From NCBI RefSeq assembly GCF_026790065.1, contig NZ_JALAMO010000005.1:248001-312000 (forward strand): DNA of 64,000 bases. The letters run 5' to 3'. Every line of letters begins with the position of its first letter. The stretch's first letter is position 1. The DNA comes from Bacillus sp. N13C7. GTDB taxonomy: Bacteria; Bacillota; Bacilli; Bacillales; Bacillaceae. A program made the translations under genes and the position numbers. The notes under the pieces were generated by a model. The model saw nothing but the letters and a program-made list of their open reading frames with translations, made no database searches and was not told the origin of the DNA. This document shows, in pieces, positions 36,913 through 46,474 of the stretch.

Positions 36913-38127
36913 TTACTTGGAAAGTTCAAACACTTCATGCAAAGCGTTTACAGCAGGAACCATATCCGCTTCATGGACGAGCACCCATATCGTCGTATGG
37001 CTGTCAGCCGACTGAAGGATCGGAATTTCTTTTTCTGAAAGAGCCGATACAATTTTGGACGTGACACCAGGAACACCCATAATGCCTGCTCCGACCGCTG
37101 ATACCTTCGCACAGTTTCTCGTTATCATCGGATCATAGCCCATATCCATTAAAATACGCTGAGCCGTTTCTGTTTTATTGCCGGCCACCGTATAGACGAT
37201 CTCACTAGGTGTAATGTTAAAGAAATCAACGCTGATTCCCGCATTCGCCATCGCTTTGAACACTTCAGTCTGAACATTATACTGGCCGATTTTCGCTGGC
37301 ACTTTGAACTGTGTGACATCTTTGACATGGGCAATTCCCGTAATCAGCCTTTCGAAAACATCGCTTCCGACTTTGGAAGAGTGATGCGATGTCACCAACG
37401 TGCCTTTATCTTTCGAATAAGTCGAACGGACGCGGATCGGTACTTTTGCCTGCATTGCAATTTCCACAGCCCGCGGATGAATGACTTTTGCCCCTTGATA
37501 CGCCAGGTTGCAAATTTCCGTATACGTCACGACAGGAAGCGGTTTCGCATTTTCCACCACTCTCGGGTCAGCGGTCATCACGCCTTCAACATCGGTGAAA
37601 ATATCGATGTAGTCTGCATCAACCGCTGCTCCGAGTGCGGCTGCGGACGTATCGCTTCCTCCCCTGCCGATTGTTGTTGTATCACCTTTTTCAGTTGCGC
37701 CCTGGAATCCTGCGACGACGACTGCGTCATGATTCGCGAGCACACTGAACAAACGCTCTGGTCTCATTTCAATGATTTTCGCATTGGTATGCTGGTCATT
37801 TGTTAAAAAGCCAGCCTGCGCTCCTGTCAGTGCAGCTGCTTTCACACCGTTATCAAGCAGCATGCTGGTAAAGACGACAGAGGAAATAGTCTCTCCGCAA
37901 GATAAAAGCAAATCCTGCTCCCGTGGAGAAATCGCTGACTGATCGCCGTAAAGCAGCCCCAGCAAAGAATCTGTTGCGTACGGGTCTCCTTTCCGGCCCA
38001 TCGCTGAAACGACAACGACAACCTTATATCCTTCACTAATTGCTTCTTTAATATGCCCTAAAGCCAGTTTGCGGCCTTTATCATCTTTTACAGAAGTTCC
38101 GCCAAACTTTTGAACAATTATCTTCAC
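36913..38127 (-). CDS. dapG: Aspartokinase I (diaminopimelate-sensitive)
   Basis: DapG phosphorylates aspartate to begin the lysine/DAP/methionine/threonine pathway; this isozyme is inhibited by meso-diaminopimelate. The ~404-residue protein has the aspartokinase start KFGGTSV, FTDVEGVMTADPR and two C-terminal ACT domains. I use GTG 38127, 8 nt after TTGGAG, giving MKIIVQKFGG; the GTG three codons earlier overlaps the ribosome binding site. No alternative internal start was examined. Confidence 0.96.
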   Translation of the reverse strand: MKIIVQKFGGTSVKDDKGRKLALGHIKEAISEGYKVVVVVSAMGRKGDPYATDSLLGLLYGDQSAISPREQDLLLSCGETISSVVFTSMLLDNGVKAAALTGAQAGFLTNDQHTNAKIIEMRPERLFSVLANHDAVVVAGFQGATEKGDTTTIGRGGSDTSAAALGAAVDADYIDIFTDVEGVMTADPRVVENAKPLPVVTYTEICNLAYQGAKVIHPRAVEIAMQAKVPIRVRSTYSKDKGTLVTSHHSSKVGSDVFERLITGIAHVKDVTQFKVPAKIGQYNVQTEVFKAMANAGISVDFFNITPSEIVYTVAGNKTETAQRILMDMGYDPMITRNCAKVSAVGAGIMGVPGVTSKIVSALSEKEIPILQSADSHTTIWVLVHEADMVPAVNALHEVFELSK

Positions 38128-38218
38128 TGTTTTCACTCCAAATTATTCGGACGTAACAGAAGAGAGCAGGCTGATAGCGCCTTACTCTCTTCTATTCGTC
38201 TTTGGGAAATTCTCTCTT

Positions 38219-39259
38219 TTATACGAGGTTTAGTTTTTTCAGGCTTTCTGCAATCTGAACAGAGTTCCATGCCGCGCCTTTTAATAGGTTATCAGAAACA
38301 ACCCATAAATGAAAACCGTTTGCTCTGTCCAAGTCTTTGCGGATGCGGCCTACAAACACATCGTTTTTGCCGACGGCATCAGCAGGCATCGGATAAAGCT
38401 GCTGGCTTGGGTCATCCTGAAGTGTCACGCCCGGAGCTTCTTTTAATAGATTTTTAATATCTTCAACGGTAGCGTCATCACGGTCTACCTCAATGTAGAC
38501 GGACTCTGAGTGCCCAGTTTGAATTGGCAGTCTTACACAGGTCGCCGCAACTTGAAGCTCCGGCATGTGCATGATTTTTTTCGTTTCATTTATCATTTTC
38601 ATTTCCTCAAACGTATAGCCGTTATCTTGGAATTTATCAATTTGCGGAATCGCGTTGAAGGCGATTTGATAGTGTTTTTTGTCACCTTTTACAGGCATGA
38701 TCGCAGGCTCAATTTCTTCTTGATTTAAAATGGCCTGTGTTTGGCTGTAAAGCTCTTTTACAGCTTCATTTCCCGCTCCTGATACCGCCTGGTAAGTTGA
38801 TACGATGACTTTGTTTAAGCCATATGCTTTGCGGATCGGCTCAAGAGCCGCAACCATTTGGATTGTAGAGCAGTTAGGATTGGCAATAATGCCGTTGTGT
38901 TCATGCAAGTCTGCCTCATTCACTTCAGGCACGACAAGCGGTGTATTTTCGTCCATACGGAATGCACTCGTATTATCTATAACAATAGCGCCGCGTTTTA
39001 CAGCTTCTGGTGCCAATGCTTGTGATACGCTTCCGCCGGCGCTGAATAAAGCAATATCTATCCCTTCAAAGCTCTCAGGAGAAGCTTCTTGAACAGTCAG
39101 CTCTTGGCCTTTAAACGTGACTTTTGTCCCCGCAGAGCGTTTTGAGGATAGCAATGTAAGTGTGTCCATTTCAAAGTTTCTGTCTTCAAGTGTTCTAAGC
39201 ATTTGTTGCCCTACAGCTCCTGTCGCTCCGACAACAGCTACGTGTAAACCTCTTCCCAT
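38219..39259 (-). CDS. asd: Aspartate-semialdehyde dehydrogenase
   Basis: Asd reduces aspartyl phosphate to aspartate semialdehyde with NADPH. The 346-residue protein has [11 protein letters not shown] at the N-terminus and the catalytic Cys in NPNCSTIQM (about residue 130), with the conserved His in RTGHSES-like IQTGHSES. I begin at ATG 39259, 8 nt after AAGGAG; a codon 21 nt upstream is in frame but lies before that site. dapG follows after about 90 bp. Confidence 0.96.
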   Translation of the reverse strand: MGRGLHVAVVGATGAVGQQMLRTLEDRNFEMDTLTLLSSKRSAGTKVTFKGQELTVQEASPESFEGIDIALFSAGGSVSQALAPEAVKRGAIVIDNTSAFRMDENTPLVVPEVNEADLHEHNGIIANPNCSTIQMVAALEPIRKAYGLNKVIVSTYQAVSGAGNEAVKELYSQTQAILNQEEIEPAIMPVKGDKKHYQIAFNAIPQIDKFQDNGYTFEEMKMINETKKIMHMPELQVAATCVRLPIQTGHSESVYIEVDRDDATVEDIKNLLKEAPGVTLQDDPSQQLYPMPADAVGKNDVFVGRIRKDLDRANGFHLWVVSDNLLKGAAWNSVQIAESLKKLNLV

Positions 39260-39384
39260 CTGTAAAACTCCTTCCGCCAATCAGCATCATTGAATTGATT
39301 TGACTATGATTTTACGTTTTATTTTACCATAGAATATGCGGGTGATGACCGAATTTTTTAGTTTGGGAAAGATTTTCTGTAAAT

Positions 39385-39987
39385 TTAGTCATTTCCCTGA
39401 TAATTCTCAACTAGAACTGGCTGAAGCTGCTGATGCAATAGCGCCTTTTCAATCGTTTGCGGAAGCAGATCCATTTTGGCCACCATTGAATTCGGTTTTT
39501 TAAATGGATCGTCTTGCCCGAATGGTATAAAAAAGATATTTTTTGTTGACATTAGTCTCATTAAATTGGTTCCGTTTAAACCGAGAGCATCATTTGTCGA
39601 GATGCCAAGAACCACCGGCCGATTGTTTCGGATTGTCGCTTTTGCCGCCATTAACACCGGACTGTCTGTCATCGCATTTGCCAGCTTGCTCATTGAATTG
39701 CCTGTTAAAGGAGCAATGACCATGCAGTCAAGAGGCAGCTTCGGCCCAAGGGGCTCTGCCTTTACAATCGAATCAATGGCCTCATATCCGGTCAGTTCTT
39801 CAATTTTTTTGACCCATTCTGCGCCCTCTCCAAATCGGGTATTTGTCGATTTCACGTTAAATGTGACAACCGGACGGACTTCAGCCCCTTCGTTGACCAG
39901 TGCCTCAATCTGCGGGAAAACGGCTTCATATGTGCAATGTGATCCGGTCAGCCCAAACCCGATTCTTTTTCCTTTTAATGACGACAT
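39385..39987 (-). CDS. dpaB: Dipicolinate synthase subunit B (SpoVFB)
   Basis: DpaB is the flavoprotein-like subunit of dipicolinate synthase, which makes the dipicolinic acid stored in the spore core. The 200-residue protein has the flavoprotein fold (GFGLTGSHC start, PLTGNSMSKLAN, LMAAKATIRNNRP). It starts 3 bp after dpaA and lies directly upstream of asd, which supplies the pathway substrate. It is expressed in the mother cell under SigK in B. subtilis; I did not find a convincing SigK box upstream of dpaA. Confidence 0.96.
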   Translation of the reverse strand: MSSLKGKRIGFGLTGSHCTYEAVFPQIEALVNEGAEVRPVVTFNVKSTNTRFGEGAEWVKKIEELTGYEAIDSIVKAEPLGPKLPLDCMVIAPLTGNSMSKLANAMTDSPVLMAAKATIRNNRPVVLGISTNDALGLNGTNLMRLMSTKNIFFIPFGQDDPFKKPNSMVAKMDLLPQTIEKALLHQQLQPVLVENYQGND

Positions 39988-39989
39988 GC

Positions 39990-40883
39990 TTATTTCCCCT
40001 CCTCAGCTTGTATTTCAGCCAAAAGCTTGCTTAAGACATTTGCAAGGATTTGCCCGGCTGTTTTAGGAGCGACAATCCCTGGAAGACCTGGGGCAAGAAG
40101 TGCTTTAATCCCCTGCTTTTCGGCATATTTAAAATCCGTTCCCCCGGGACGTGAGGCCAGATCCAATATTAAGGTTTTTGGTGTCATGCTAGAAAGTACC
40201 GTTTGATTTAATATCATGCTCGGTATGGTATTGATACAAATATCTATATCTTTTACATGCTCTTTCAGCTCATCGGTGTGAAAAGGAACGAGTCCCATTT
40301 CGGTAATACGCGCCAGATGCGCTGAACTTCTTGCTCCCACTTTTACATTCGCTCCGAGCGCAGCAAATGTGCGGGCTATCGTCATTCCGGTGCGTCCCAG
40401 ACCGAGAACGGCTACCTGAGATCCGTGTATCGTATAATCCGTATGCTGAATCGCCAGCATGATCGTTCCTTCTACTGTCGGAATCGAATTGTATATCGCA
40501 ATGTCATCCCGCTCAAACAGCTTAACAAGTTTTCTGTTTGCTTGAGCTGCAATGTGTTCTAAATAGGCGTTAGAAATCCCTGAGAAAATGACACAGTGTG
40601 CAGGCGTTTTGTTGAGATGCTCCTGTTTTAACACAACCTCTTCATTTGAAAATACAGTCGAAACGACACCTTCTCCCGTTGTCGCAGATACTGGAAGAAT
40701 GATGCTGTCTATTTGCTGAAAAGGAATTTCATCAATATTGCATTTTACTGCTCCGGTAAAACCGTGATCCAATTGGTCAAAACCGACAAGATAGATGTCA
40801 GCCTGCTGTTCAGTGAACTTTCTTATAATTTCGAGCTGTCTAGCGTCACCGCCGATAACTGCAATCTTCAATCCGGTTAACAT
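39990..40883 (-). CDS. dpaA: Dipicolinate synthase subunit A (SpoVFA)
   Basis: DpaA carries out the dehydrogenase step forming dipicolinate from dihydrodipicolinate. The 297-residue protein has an N-terminal domain and a C-terminal NAD(P)-binding Rossmann fold with AVLGLGRTGMTIAR. It forms an operon with dpaB and precedes the asd-dapG-dapA genes, so the whole pathway from aspartate to dipicolinate lies in about 5 kb. Confidence 0.96.
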   Translation of the reverse strand: MLTGLKIAVIGGDARQLEIIRKFTEQQADIYLVGFDQLDHGFTGAVKCNIDEIPFQQIDSIILPVSATTGEGVVSTVFSNEEVVLKQEHLNKTPAHCVIFSGISNAYLEHIAAQANRKLVKLFERDDIAIYNSIPTVEGTIMLAIQHTDYTIHGSQVAVLGLGRTGMTIARTFAALGANVKVGARSSAHLARITEMGLVPFHTDELKEHVKDIDICINTIPSMILNQTVLSSMTPKTLILDLASRPGGTDFKYAEKQGIKALLAPGLPGIVAPKTAGQILANVLSKLLAEIQAEEGK

Positions 40884-40992
40884 TCTAAACGTTCACCTTC
40901 TTTGTATATACTGGATCTCTAGTTGTTAAGCTCCCCTTCATCTTATGTTCAAAAGGAAATACCGGTGAATTAAAACATGCGTTTTTTACATA

Positions 40993-41024
40993 TAAAAAAA
41001 CATCGGCTGCCGAAGCCGATGTTT
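40993..41024 (-). terminator. Terminator of ymxH
   Basis: On the minus strand AACATCGGC and GCCGATGTT pair and are followed by TTTTTATAT. It is about 50 bp after the ymxH stop codon. Confidence 0.85.
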
Positions 41025-41074
41025 CAGGAATTACCTTTAGAGCCCGCACCATAGCCATTTTGGGCCTTTTTCAT

Positions 41075-41332
41075 TTACTCTTGTCGAGGAGACATTTCCT
41101 CAGGTACGTCTAATATGATCATATCTGAACCGATTTTTTGAATATGATGCCAGGGGACACGAATGTCATGACCGTGTTTTCTCAAACCAAACCACTTAAC
41201 TGTCGGAATGAGGAGCGCTGTAATCTGGCCATCCTGTTCATTGATTTCTAAATCGGTCTGGCCGAGCACTCCCAGCCGTTCAGCTCTTTTGATGTCTACA
41301 ATTTCCTTTCCTGATAATTCACTGAGCCGCAT
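41075..41332 (-). CDS. ymxH: PRC-barrel sporulation protein of the YlmC/YmxH family
   Basis: The 85-residue protein has a PRC-barrel-like fold (MRLSELSGKEIVDIK..., LGVLGQTDLEI, IRVPWHHIQKIG), the family of small sporulation-associated proteins. I choose ATG 41332, 6 nt after AAGGGGGGTG. A longer frame reaching to 41404 would run through the mlpA terminator and has no ribosome binding site. A possible SigE -10 (CATACATA at about 41350) lies just before it. The role is unknown. Confidence 0.9.
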   Translation of the reverse strand: MRLSELSGKEIVDIKRAERLGVLGQTDLEINEQDGQITALLIPTVKWFGLRKHGHDIRVPWHHIQKIGSDMIILDVPEEMSPRQE

Positions 41333-41365
41333 GTCTGTCACCCCCCTTGTACTATGTATGATCAA

Positions 41366-41408
41366 AAAAATAAAAAAATGCCTGCCCCGTTTCGGGGCAG
41401 GCATTTCC
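41366..41408 (-). terminator. Strong terminator of mlpA
   Basis: AAATGCCTGCCCC and GGGGCAGGCATTT form a 13-bp stem (about 41377-41406) followed on the minus strand by TTTTATTTTTTTG. It lies between mlpA and ymxH. Confidence 0.95.
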
Positions 41409-41413
41409 TTTTT

Positions 41414-42643
41414 TTAGGACGGCATATTGCCGGAAGGGCTGATGAGTGCCAGTGCATAATCATCAGTAAACAACTGTCTGGCAAGGCCGTTGACACGCTC
41501 TAAGTTCACGGCGTTTAATTCATTGATGATCTCATCTAATGTTTTATGTTTGCCGAGCAGCAGTTCATTTTTCCCGTTTCGGCTCATTTTGCTGTTTGTG
41601 CTTTCTAAGCTCAGCATCAAGCTTCCTTTCATTTGCTCTTTGCTGTTCTCCAGCTCTTTTGAGGTAATGCCGTCTCGTTTTAATGTGGCAAGGGTTTCTT
41701 GGATTGTTTCTGACAGCTGCTGAAGCTGATTTGCACCCGTTCCGCCGTAAATGGTAAGCATTCCGCTGTCCTCATAAGAGCTATGATAGCTGTAAACAGA
41801 ATAAGCAAGGCCTTTATCTTCACGGACATCTTGGAACAGCCGGCTGCTCATACTGCCACCGAGCACATTATTCAGGACGATTAAATCATAAATGCGTTCA
41901 TGGCCAACCTCAAGGCCTTTAAATCCGAGACATAAGTGAGCCTGCTCTGTTTCTTTTTTTCTCGTCAGTTTTTCCGTGTAGAACTCGGGTTTTTCAAGAC
42001 CTGTCGCTTTGCCTTTCGCCTCGTATGACCCGAACCATTTTTCCACATCTTTGATAAAACTGTCAGATATATTGCCCGCTACCGAAATCACCACTCGGTC
42101 CGGCGTATAATAATCATGCATGTACTGTCTGAGGGAGTCGCCGTTAAAGGAAGCAAGTGTTTCCTCCGTGCCAAGAATTGGATACCCTAAAGAATGATTG
42201 CCGTAAGTGGCTTTGCTCAGTAAATCATGCACAATGTCGTCCGGCGCATCTTCGTACATTTTAATTTCTTCATACACTACATTTTTCTCTTTTTTCAGCT
42301 CGTTTTCATCAAACGTTGAATGAAAGAACATATCTGCTAATACGTCCAGCGCGTAATTTGCATGCTCATCAAGCACCTTTGCATAGTAGCAGGTATATTC
42401 CTTTGAAGTAAACGCATTGACCTGACCGCCAATACGATCAAAAGATTCTGCTATCTCGCGTGCAGATCTTGTGCTCGTCCCTTTAAAGAACATGTGCTCT
42501 AAAAAGTGAGAAATCCCGTTTATCTCCGGCGTTTCGTGCCGCGAACCTGTACCGATCCATACGCCGATCGCAACAGAACGGACTGTCGGGTTATTTTCCA
42601 GCACAACTCTTACACCATTTTGACACGTATATCGTTTTATCAA
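41414..42643 (-). CDS. mlpA: M16 zinc peptidase MlpA (processing-peptidase-like)
   Basis: The 409-residue protein has the inverted zinc motif HFLEH (about residue 47), followed by a downstream Glu (YEEIKMYEDAPDD), and the SRLFQDVREDKGLAYS region typical of M16 family binding clefts. Unlike the ymfF/ymfH pair, it is encoded alone. Its closest known relatives resemble the mitochondrial processing peptidase beta subunit; the substrate is not known. ylxY is upstream, 40 bp away. Confidence 0.93.
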   Translation of the reverse strand: MIKRYTCQNGVRVVLENNPTVRSVAIGVWIGTGSRHETPEINGISHFLEHMFFKGTSTRSAREIAESFDRIGGQVNAFTSKEYTCYYAKVLDEHANYALDVLADMFFHSTFDENELKKEKNVVYEEIKMYEDAPDDIVHDLLSKATYGNHSLGYPILGTEETLASFNGDSLRQYMHDYYTPDRVVISVAGNISDSFIKDVEKWFGSYEAKGKATGLEKPEFYTEKLTRKKETEQAHLCLGFKGLEVGHERIYDLIVLNNVLGGSMSSRLFQDVREDKGLAYSVYSYHSSYEDSGMLTIYGGTGANQLQQLSETIQETLATLKRDGITSKELENSKEQMKGSLMLSLESTNSKMSRNGKNELLLGKHKTLDEIINELNAVNLERVNGLARQLFTDDYALALISPSGNMPS

Positions 42644-42682
42644 ATTTGTTCCTCCTATTCAAAGACAAGCTGCCTGCATCTG

Positions 42683-43642
42683 TTACTTCAACAGTCTGGT
42701 TTCATCCATCAGTTCAGTGACTGTTCCAAGCGCGTATCCTTTATCTTTAATCTTTATAATCAGCGCTTCAAGACTTTCCGCCGTTGGGTCAGTCGGATGC
42801 ATTAAAATCATGGCACCATTATGTATCTTGCTTAACACTCTCGTTTGAAGCACAGACGGAGCCGGTTTTTGCCAATCGATCGTATCAACTGTCCACATGA
42901 CTGTTCCCATCTGTCTCTCAGCTGCAATGTCGACAACCGCTTTTCGGAAACTTCCGCTCGGCGGAGCGAACCACTTTGGCTTAACGCCGGTCGTTTGTTC
43001 TATTTGTTTATTTGTCTTGTCGAGCTGCTCGGAAATTCTTCCTGTAGTCAGTTTGCTCATATCCGGATGATTGTATGAATGATTTCCGATTTCATGTCCG
43101 TCTTCCGCAATCTTCTTAGCGAGCTGTTCATTATTGCTCACCCAATTGCCTTCTAAAAAGAACGTAGCTTTAACTTGGTGCTTTTGCAGAACAGGGAGCA
43201 TTTTTTCCAAATATTCGTTTCCCCATGCCACATTAATTATAAAAGCCACCATCGGTTTGTCAGGATTTCCTTTATAAATAGGTTCTGGGTGAAGAGATTC
43301 CAGATGAACGCTTGGTTTTACTTGGCTGTACACCAGATCGCTTTCCCGAAACTCGCCGTGCTTTTTCATTTTTTTATATGATTTTTCAATATTGACCTTC
43401 AATCCATTATAGCCGGGAATGCTTTTCCACACCTTATCTATTCTGGCATCCTGGGGCTTGACTTCATACTCCGGCGCTTTTTGAAGCAATTCTTCATACA
43501 ACGGGTCTTTGGACGCCGTGACAGTCACCGTATCTTTTTTCATTGCCCCTATGTAATCAAGTGTGTGCGGATTATTCATCATCTCAAATGAGACAAAAAA
43601 AAGAAATAGAAAAACGGCAAACGGTACAAATCTTTTGTACAT
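42683..43642 (-). CDS. ylxY: YlxY, sporulation polysaccharide-deacetylase-like protein with degraded motif 1
   Basis: The 319-residue protein has an uncleaved-type signal/anchor (residues 1-22), a linker region and a NodB-type domain (about 120-310). Motif 2 (GNHSYNH), motif 3 (APPSGSFR), motif 4 (DTIDW) and motif 5 (ILMHP) are present, but motif 1 reads FIINVAWG where active enzymes have TFDDG, so both catalytic and metal Asp are missing. It is probably not an active deacetylase by the standard mechanism. Members are called spore_ylxY because they are restricted to spore formers. Confidence 0.92.
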   Translation of the reverse strand: MYKRFVPFAVFLFLFFVSFEMMNNPHTLDYIGAMKKDTVTVTASKDPLYEELLQKAPEYEVKPQDARIDKVWKSIPGYNGLKVNIEKSYKKMKKHGEFRESDLVYSQVKPSVHLESLHPEPIYKGNPDKPMVAFIINVAWGNEYLEKMLPVLQKHQVKATFFLEGNWVSNNEQLAKKIAEDGHEIGNHSYNHPDMSKLTTGRISEQLDKTNKQIEQTTGVKPKWFAPPSGSFRKAVVDIAAERQMGTVMWTVDTIDWQKPAPSVLQTRVLSKIHNGAMILMHPTDPTAESLEALIIKIKDKGYALGTVTELMDETRLLK

Positions 43643-43713
43643 GTTCTGTCCCCCCTCACCTCACATTATGAAGGTGAAGGACAAGGTAGAACCCGCCTGC
43701 GTTTTAAAAGCTT

Positions 43714-43744
43714 CAAAATAAAGAAGCCGGGTCTCCCAGGCTCC
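43714..43744 (-). terminator. Terminator of pnp
   Basis: GGAGCCTGGG and CCCGGCTTC pair on the minus strand (43744-43723) and are followed by TTTATTTT. It is about 15 bp after the pnp stop codon. Confidence 0.8.
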
Positions 43745-43758
43745 TTTTATGTTTTCAT

Positions 43759-45876
43759 TTAAGATTGTTGTTCTTCTTTTTCTTTCTCTTCACGGAGCAC
43801 CGCTTTACGGGACAAATTGACTCGTCCTTGTTTATCAATTTCAGTGACCTTGACAAGAATCTCGTCTCCGATTTTCACAACATCTTCAACTTTTCCTACG
43901 CGTTCAAGCGCAAGCTCTGAAATGTGCACCAAGCCGTCTTTTCCGCTGAAAATTTCAACGAAAGCCCCGAATTTTTCGATTCGTTTTACTTTACCTAGGT
44001 AAAGCTGGCCGACTACAACCTCTCGGACAAGGTCTTCGATGATTTTTTTCGCTTTTTGGTTACTGCTTTCATCTGTTGAAGAAATAAAGATTGTGCCGTC
44101 CTGTTCAATATCAATTTTAACACCGGTTTCTTCGATGATTTTATTGATTTGTTTTCCGCTTGGCCCGATGACATCGCGGATTTTATCAGGATTAATGGCC
44201 ATTGTTAAAATCTTAGGCGCATATTGAGAAAGCTCTTTTCTTGATTCGCTTAAAGTCGCAAGCATGCTGTTGAGAATTTCCATTCTTCCTTTTTTCGCTT
44301 GCTGAAGCGCTTCTTCAAGAATCTCTCTGGAAAGACCTTCGATTTTAATGTCCATTTGCAGTGCCGTTACGCCTTTTTCCGTTCCGGCTACTTTAAAGTC
44401 CATATCTCCAAGCGCATCTTCCATGCCTTGAATATCAGTCAGAACCGTGTAGTGTTCACCTGATTTGACAAGCCCCATTGCAATACCCGCAACTGGCGCT
44501 TTAATTGGCACACCGGCATCCATCATTGCAAGTGTGCTTGCGCAAATGCTTGCTTGAGACGTGGAACCGTTTGATTCAAGCACTTCTGATACAAGACGGA
44601 CTGTGTAAGGGAAGTCTTTTTCAGACGGAATAACTGGCTCAAGCGCACGCTCACCCAGTGCTCCATGTCCGATTTCACGGCGTCCCGGTCCGCGCATTGG
44701 TCCTGTTTCCCCAACGCTGAATTGCGGGAAGTTGTAGTGATGCATAAACCGTTTCGACTCTTCTACACCTAAGCCGTCAAGGATTTGCACATCTCCCAGA
44801 GCACCTAACGTACATACGCTGAGGGCCTGCGTTTGTCCCCTTGTAAAGAGACCTGATCCGTGCGTTCTTGGCAAGAGGCCGACCTCTGAAGAAAGCGGGC
44901 GGATTTGATCGACACCGCGGCCGTCCGGTCTAACTTTCTCTTCAGTAATCAGGCGGCGCACTTCGTTTTTAACAAGCTTGGACAGAATCTGTTTGACTTG
45001 TTTGATGGTTTCCTCGTCATGCTCTTCATCCTCGAATTTTGCCACAACTGCGTTTTTCACTTCATTAATGGCATCTTCGCGGGCATGCTTTTCATGAACT
45101 TGGATAGCTTTCAGCAAATCCTCTTCTGCTAAAGCTTTTACTTTTTCGCTAAGCTCTTCATCAATTTCAAAGAGCGTAATTTCAGATTTCTCTTTGCCGA
45201 CTGCTGCGACAATTTCTTCTTGGAATGCAATCAGGCGTTTAATCTCTTCATGGCCGAACATAATGGCCTCAAGCATGGTTTCCTCAGGAACCTCATCCGC
45301 TCCCGCTTCTACCATGTTAATGGCATCTTTCGTGCCGGCAACGACAAGATTGATGTCACTTTTCTCAAGCTGATCGACTGTCGGATTAATGATAAACTGA
45401 TCATCAATGCGTCCGACAGTAACCCCTGCAATCGGGCCTTCAAACGGAATATCCGATACAGAAAGGGCTAGAGATGAACCGAACATGGCAGCCATTTCTG
45501 AAGAGCAGTTTTGGTCAACACTCATGACAATGCTGATGACTTGAACTTCATTACGGAATCCATCGGCAAACAAAGGACGGATCGGCCGGTCGATTAGGCG
45601 GCTGGCAAGAACCGCTTTTTCACTCGGACGTCCTTCTCTTTTAATAAATCCGCCCGGAATTTTCCCTACCGCATATAATCTTTCCTCATAGTTTACAGTA
45701 AGCGGGAAGAAATCAAGCGGTTTTGGTTCTTTTGAAGCGGTTGCTGTACTAAGCACTGCTGTATCACCGTAGCGGATCATCACAGCACCGTTTGCCTGTT
45801 TGGCAAGCTGGCCGGTTTCAACGGTAAGCGTTCTTCCGGCCCAATCTATGGTAAAGACATGTTTTTCTTGTCCCAT
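43759..45876 (-). CDS. pnp: Polyribonucleotide nucleotidyltransferase (PNPase)
   Basis: PNPase degrades RNA 3'-to-5' by phosphorolysis. The 705-residue protein has two RNase PH domains, a KH domain ([16 protein letters not shown]) and a C-terminal S1 domain ([20 protein letters not shown]). In B. subtilis it interacts with RNase Y and RNase J and matters for competence. The start codon is ATG 45876 preceded by GAGAGGAG. It has its own promoter between rpsO and pnp. Confidence 0.98.
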   Translation of the reverse strand: MGQEKHVFTIDWAGRTLTVETGQLAKQANGAVMIRYGDTAVLSTATASKEPKPLDFFPLTVNYEERLYAVGKIPGGFIKREGRPSEKAVLASRLIDRPIRPLFADGFRNEVQVISIVMSVDQNCSSEMAAMFGSSLALSVSDIPFEGPIAGVTVGRIDDQFIINPTVDQLEKSDINLVVAGTKDAINMVEAGADEVPEETMLEAIMFGHEEIKRLIAFQEEIVAAVGKEKSEITLFEIDEELSEKVKALAEEDLLKAIQVHEKHAREDAINEVKNAVVAKFEDEEHDEETIKQVKQILSKLVKNEVRRLITEEKVRPDGRGVDQIRPLSSEVGLLPRTHGSGLFTRGQTQALSVCTLGALGDVQILDGLGVEESKRFMHHYNFPQFSVGETGPMRGPGRREIGHGALGERALEPVIPSEKDFPYTVRLVSEVLESNGSTSQASICASTLAMMDAGVPIKAPVAGIAMGLVKSGEHYTVLTDIQGMEDALGDMDFKVAGTEKGVTALQMDIKIEGLSREILEEALQQAKKGRMEILNSMLATLSESRKELSQYAPKILTMAINPDKIRDVIGPSGKQINKIIEETGVKIDIEQDGTIFISSTDESSNQKAKKIIEDLVREVVVGQLYLGKVKRIEKFGAFVEIFSGKDGLVHISELALERVGKVEDVVKIGDEILVKVTEIDKQGRVNLSRKAVLREEKEKEEQQS

Positions 45877-45924
45877 ACGATTACGAACTCCTCTCTTCGT
45901 TGTGTGAAATAATCAATTACTCCT

Positions 45925-45954
45925 ATTATGAACGAAATGAATTGAACATATCAA
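45925..45954 (-). promoter_or_regulatory. SigA-like promoter of pnp
   Basis: On the minus strand TTGATA (45954-45949) and CATAAT (45930-45925) are 18 bp apart, about 50 bp before pnp. Confidence 0.45.
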
Positions 45955-46017
45955 TGTCAAAGTAGTATGTAAAAGGATTTCAATGATTTGTTATAAGAAT
46001 TTTCGCTTTAATACGAT

Positions 46018-46046
46018 AAAAAAGCGGGAATCCTCCCGCTTTTTAC
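46018..46046 (-). terminator. Terminator of rpsO
   Basis: AAAAGCGGGA and TCCCGCTTTT pair with a 4-nt loop and the minus strand continues TTTTTATCG. It immediately follows the rpsO stop codon. Confidence 0.9.
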
Positions 46047-46048
46047 GA

Positions 46049-46407
<359 letters not shown>

Positions 46408-46412
46408 AAACT

Positions 46413-46441
46413 ATCATACTAAAAATCGGGCCTATATGCAA
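46413..46441 (-). promoter_or_regulatory. SigA promoter of rpsO
   Basis: On the minus strand TTGCAT (46441-46436) and TATGAT (46418-46413) are 17 bp apart, just downstream of ribF. Confidence 0.7.
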
Positions 46442-46474
46442 ATATTTTAGAATAAAATTTGTGTGCGTTGCATG

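Noticed and set aside
38128-38218. Possible lysine riboswitch or similar in front of dapG
   Set aside because: The asd-dapG gap is only ~90 bp and I saw no lysine-riboswitch-like fold. The asd upstream gap is also too short for one.
39476-40066. Plus-strand frame of ~196 codons across dpaB-dpaA
   Set aside because: It runs antisense to two conserved sporulation genes and is explained by their codon usage.
40884-40960. SigK promoter of dpaA
   Set aside because: SigK control is known for this operon, yet the best local match (around TATATACA) fits the consensus poorly in both elements and spacing.
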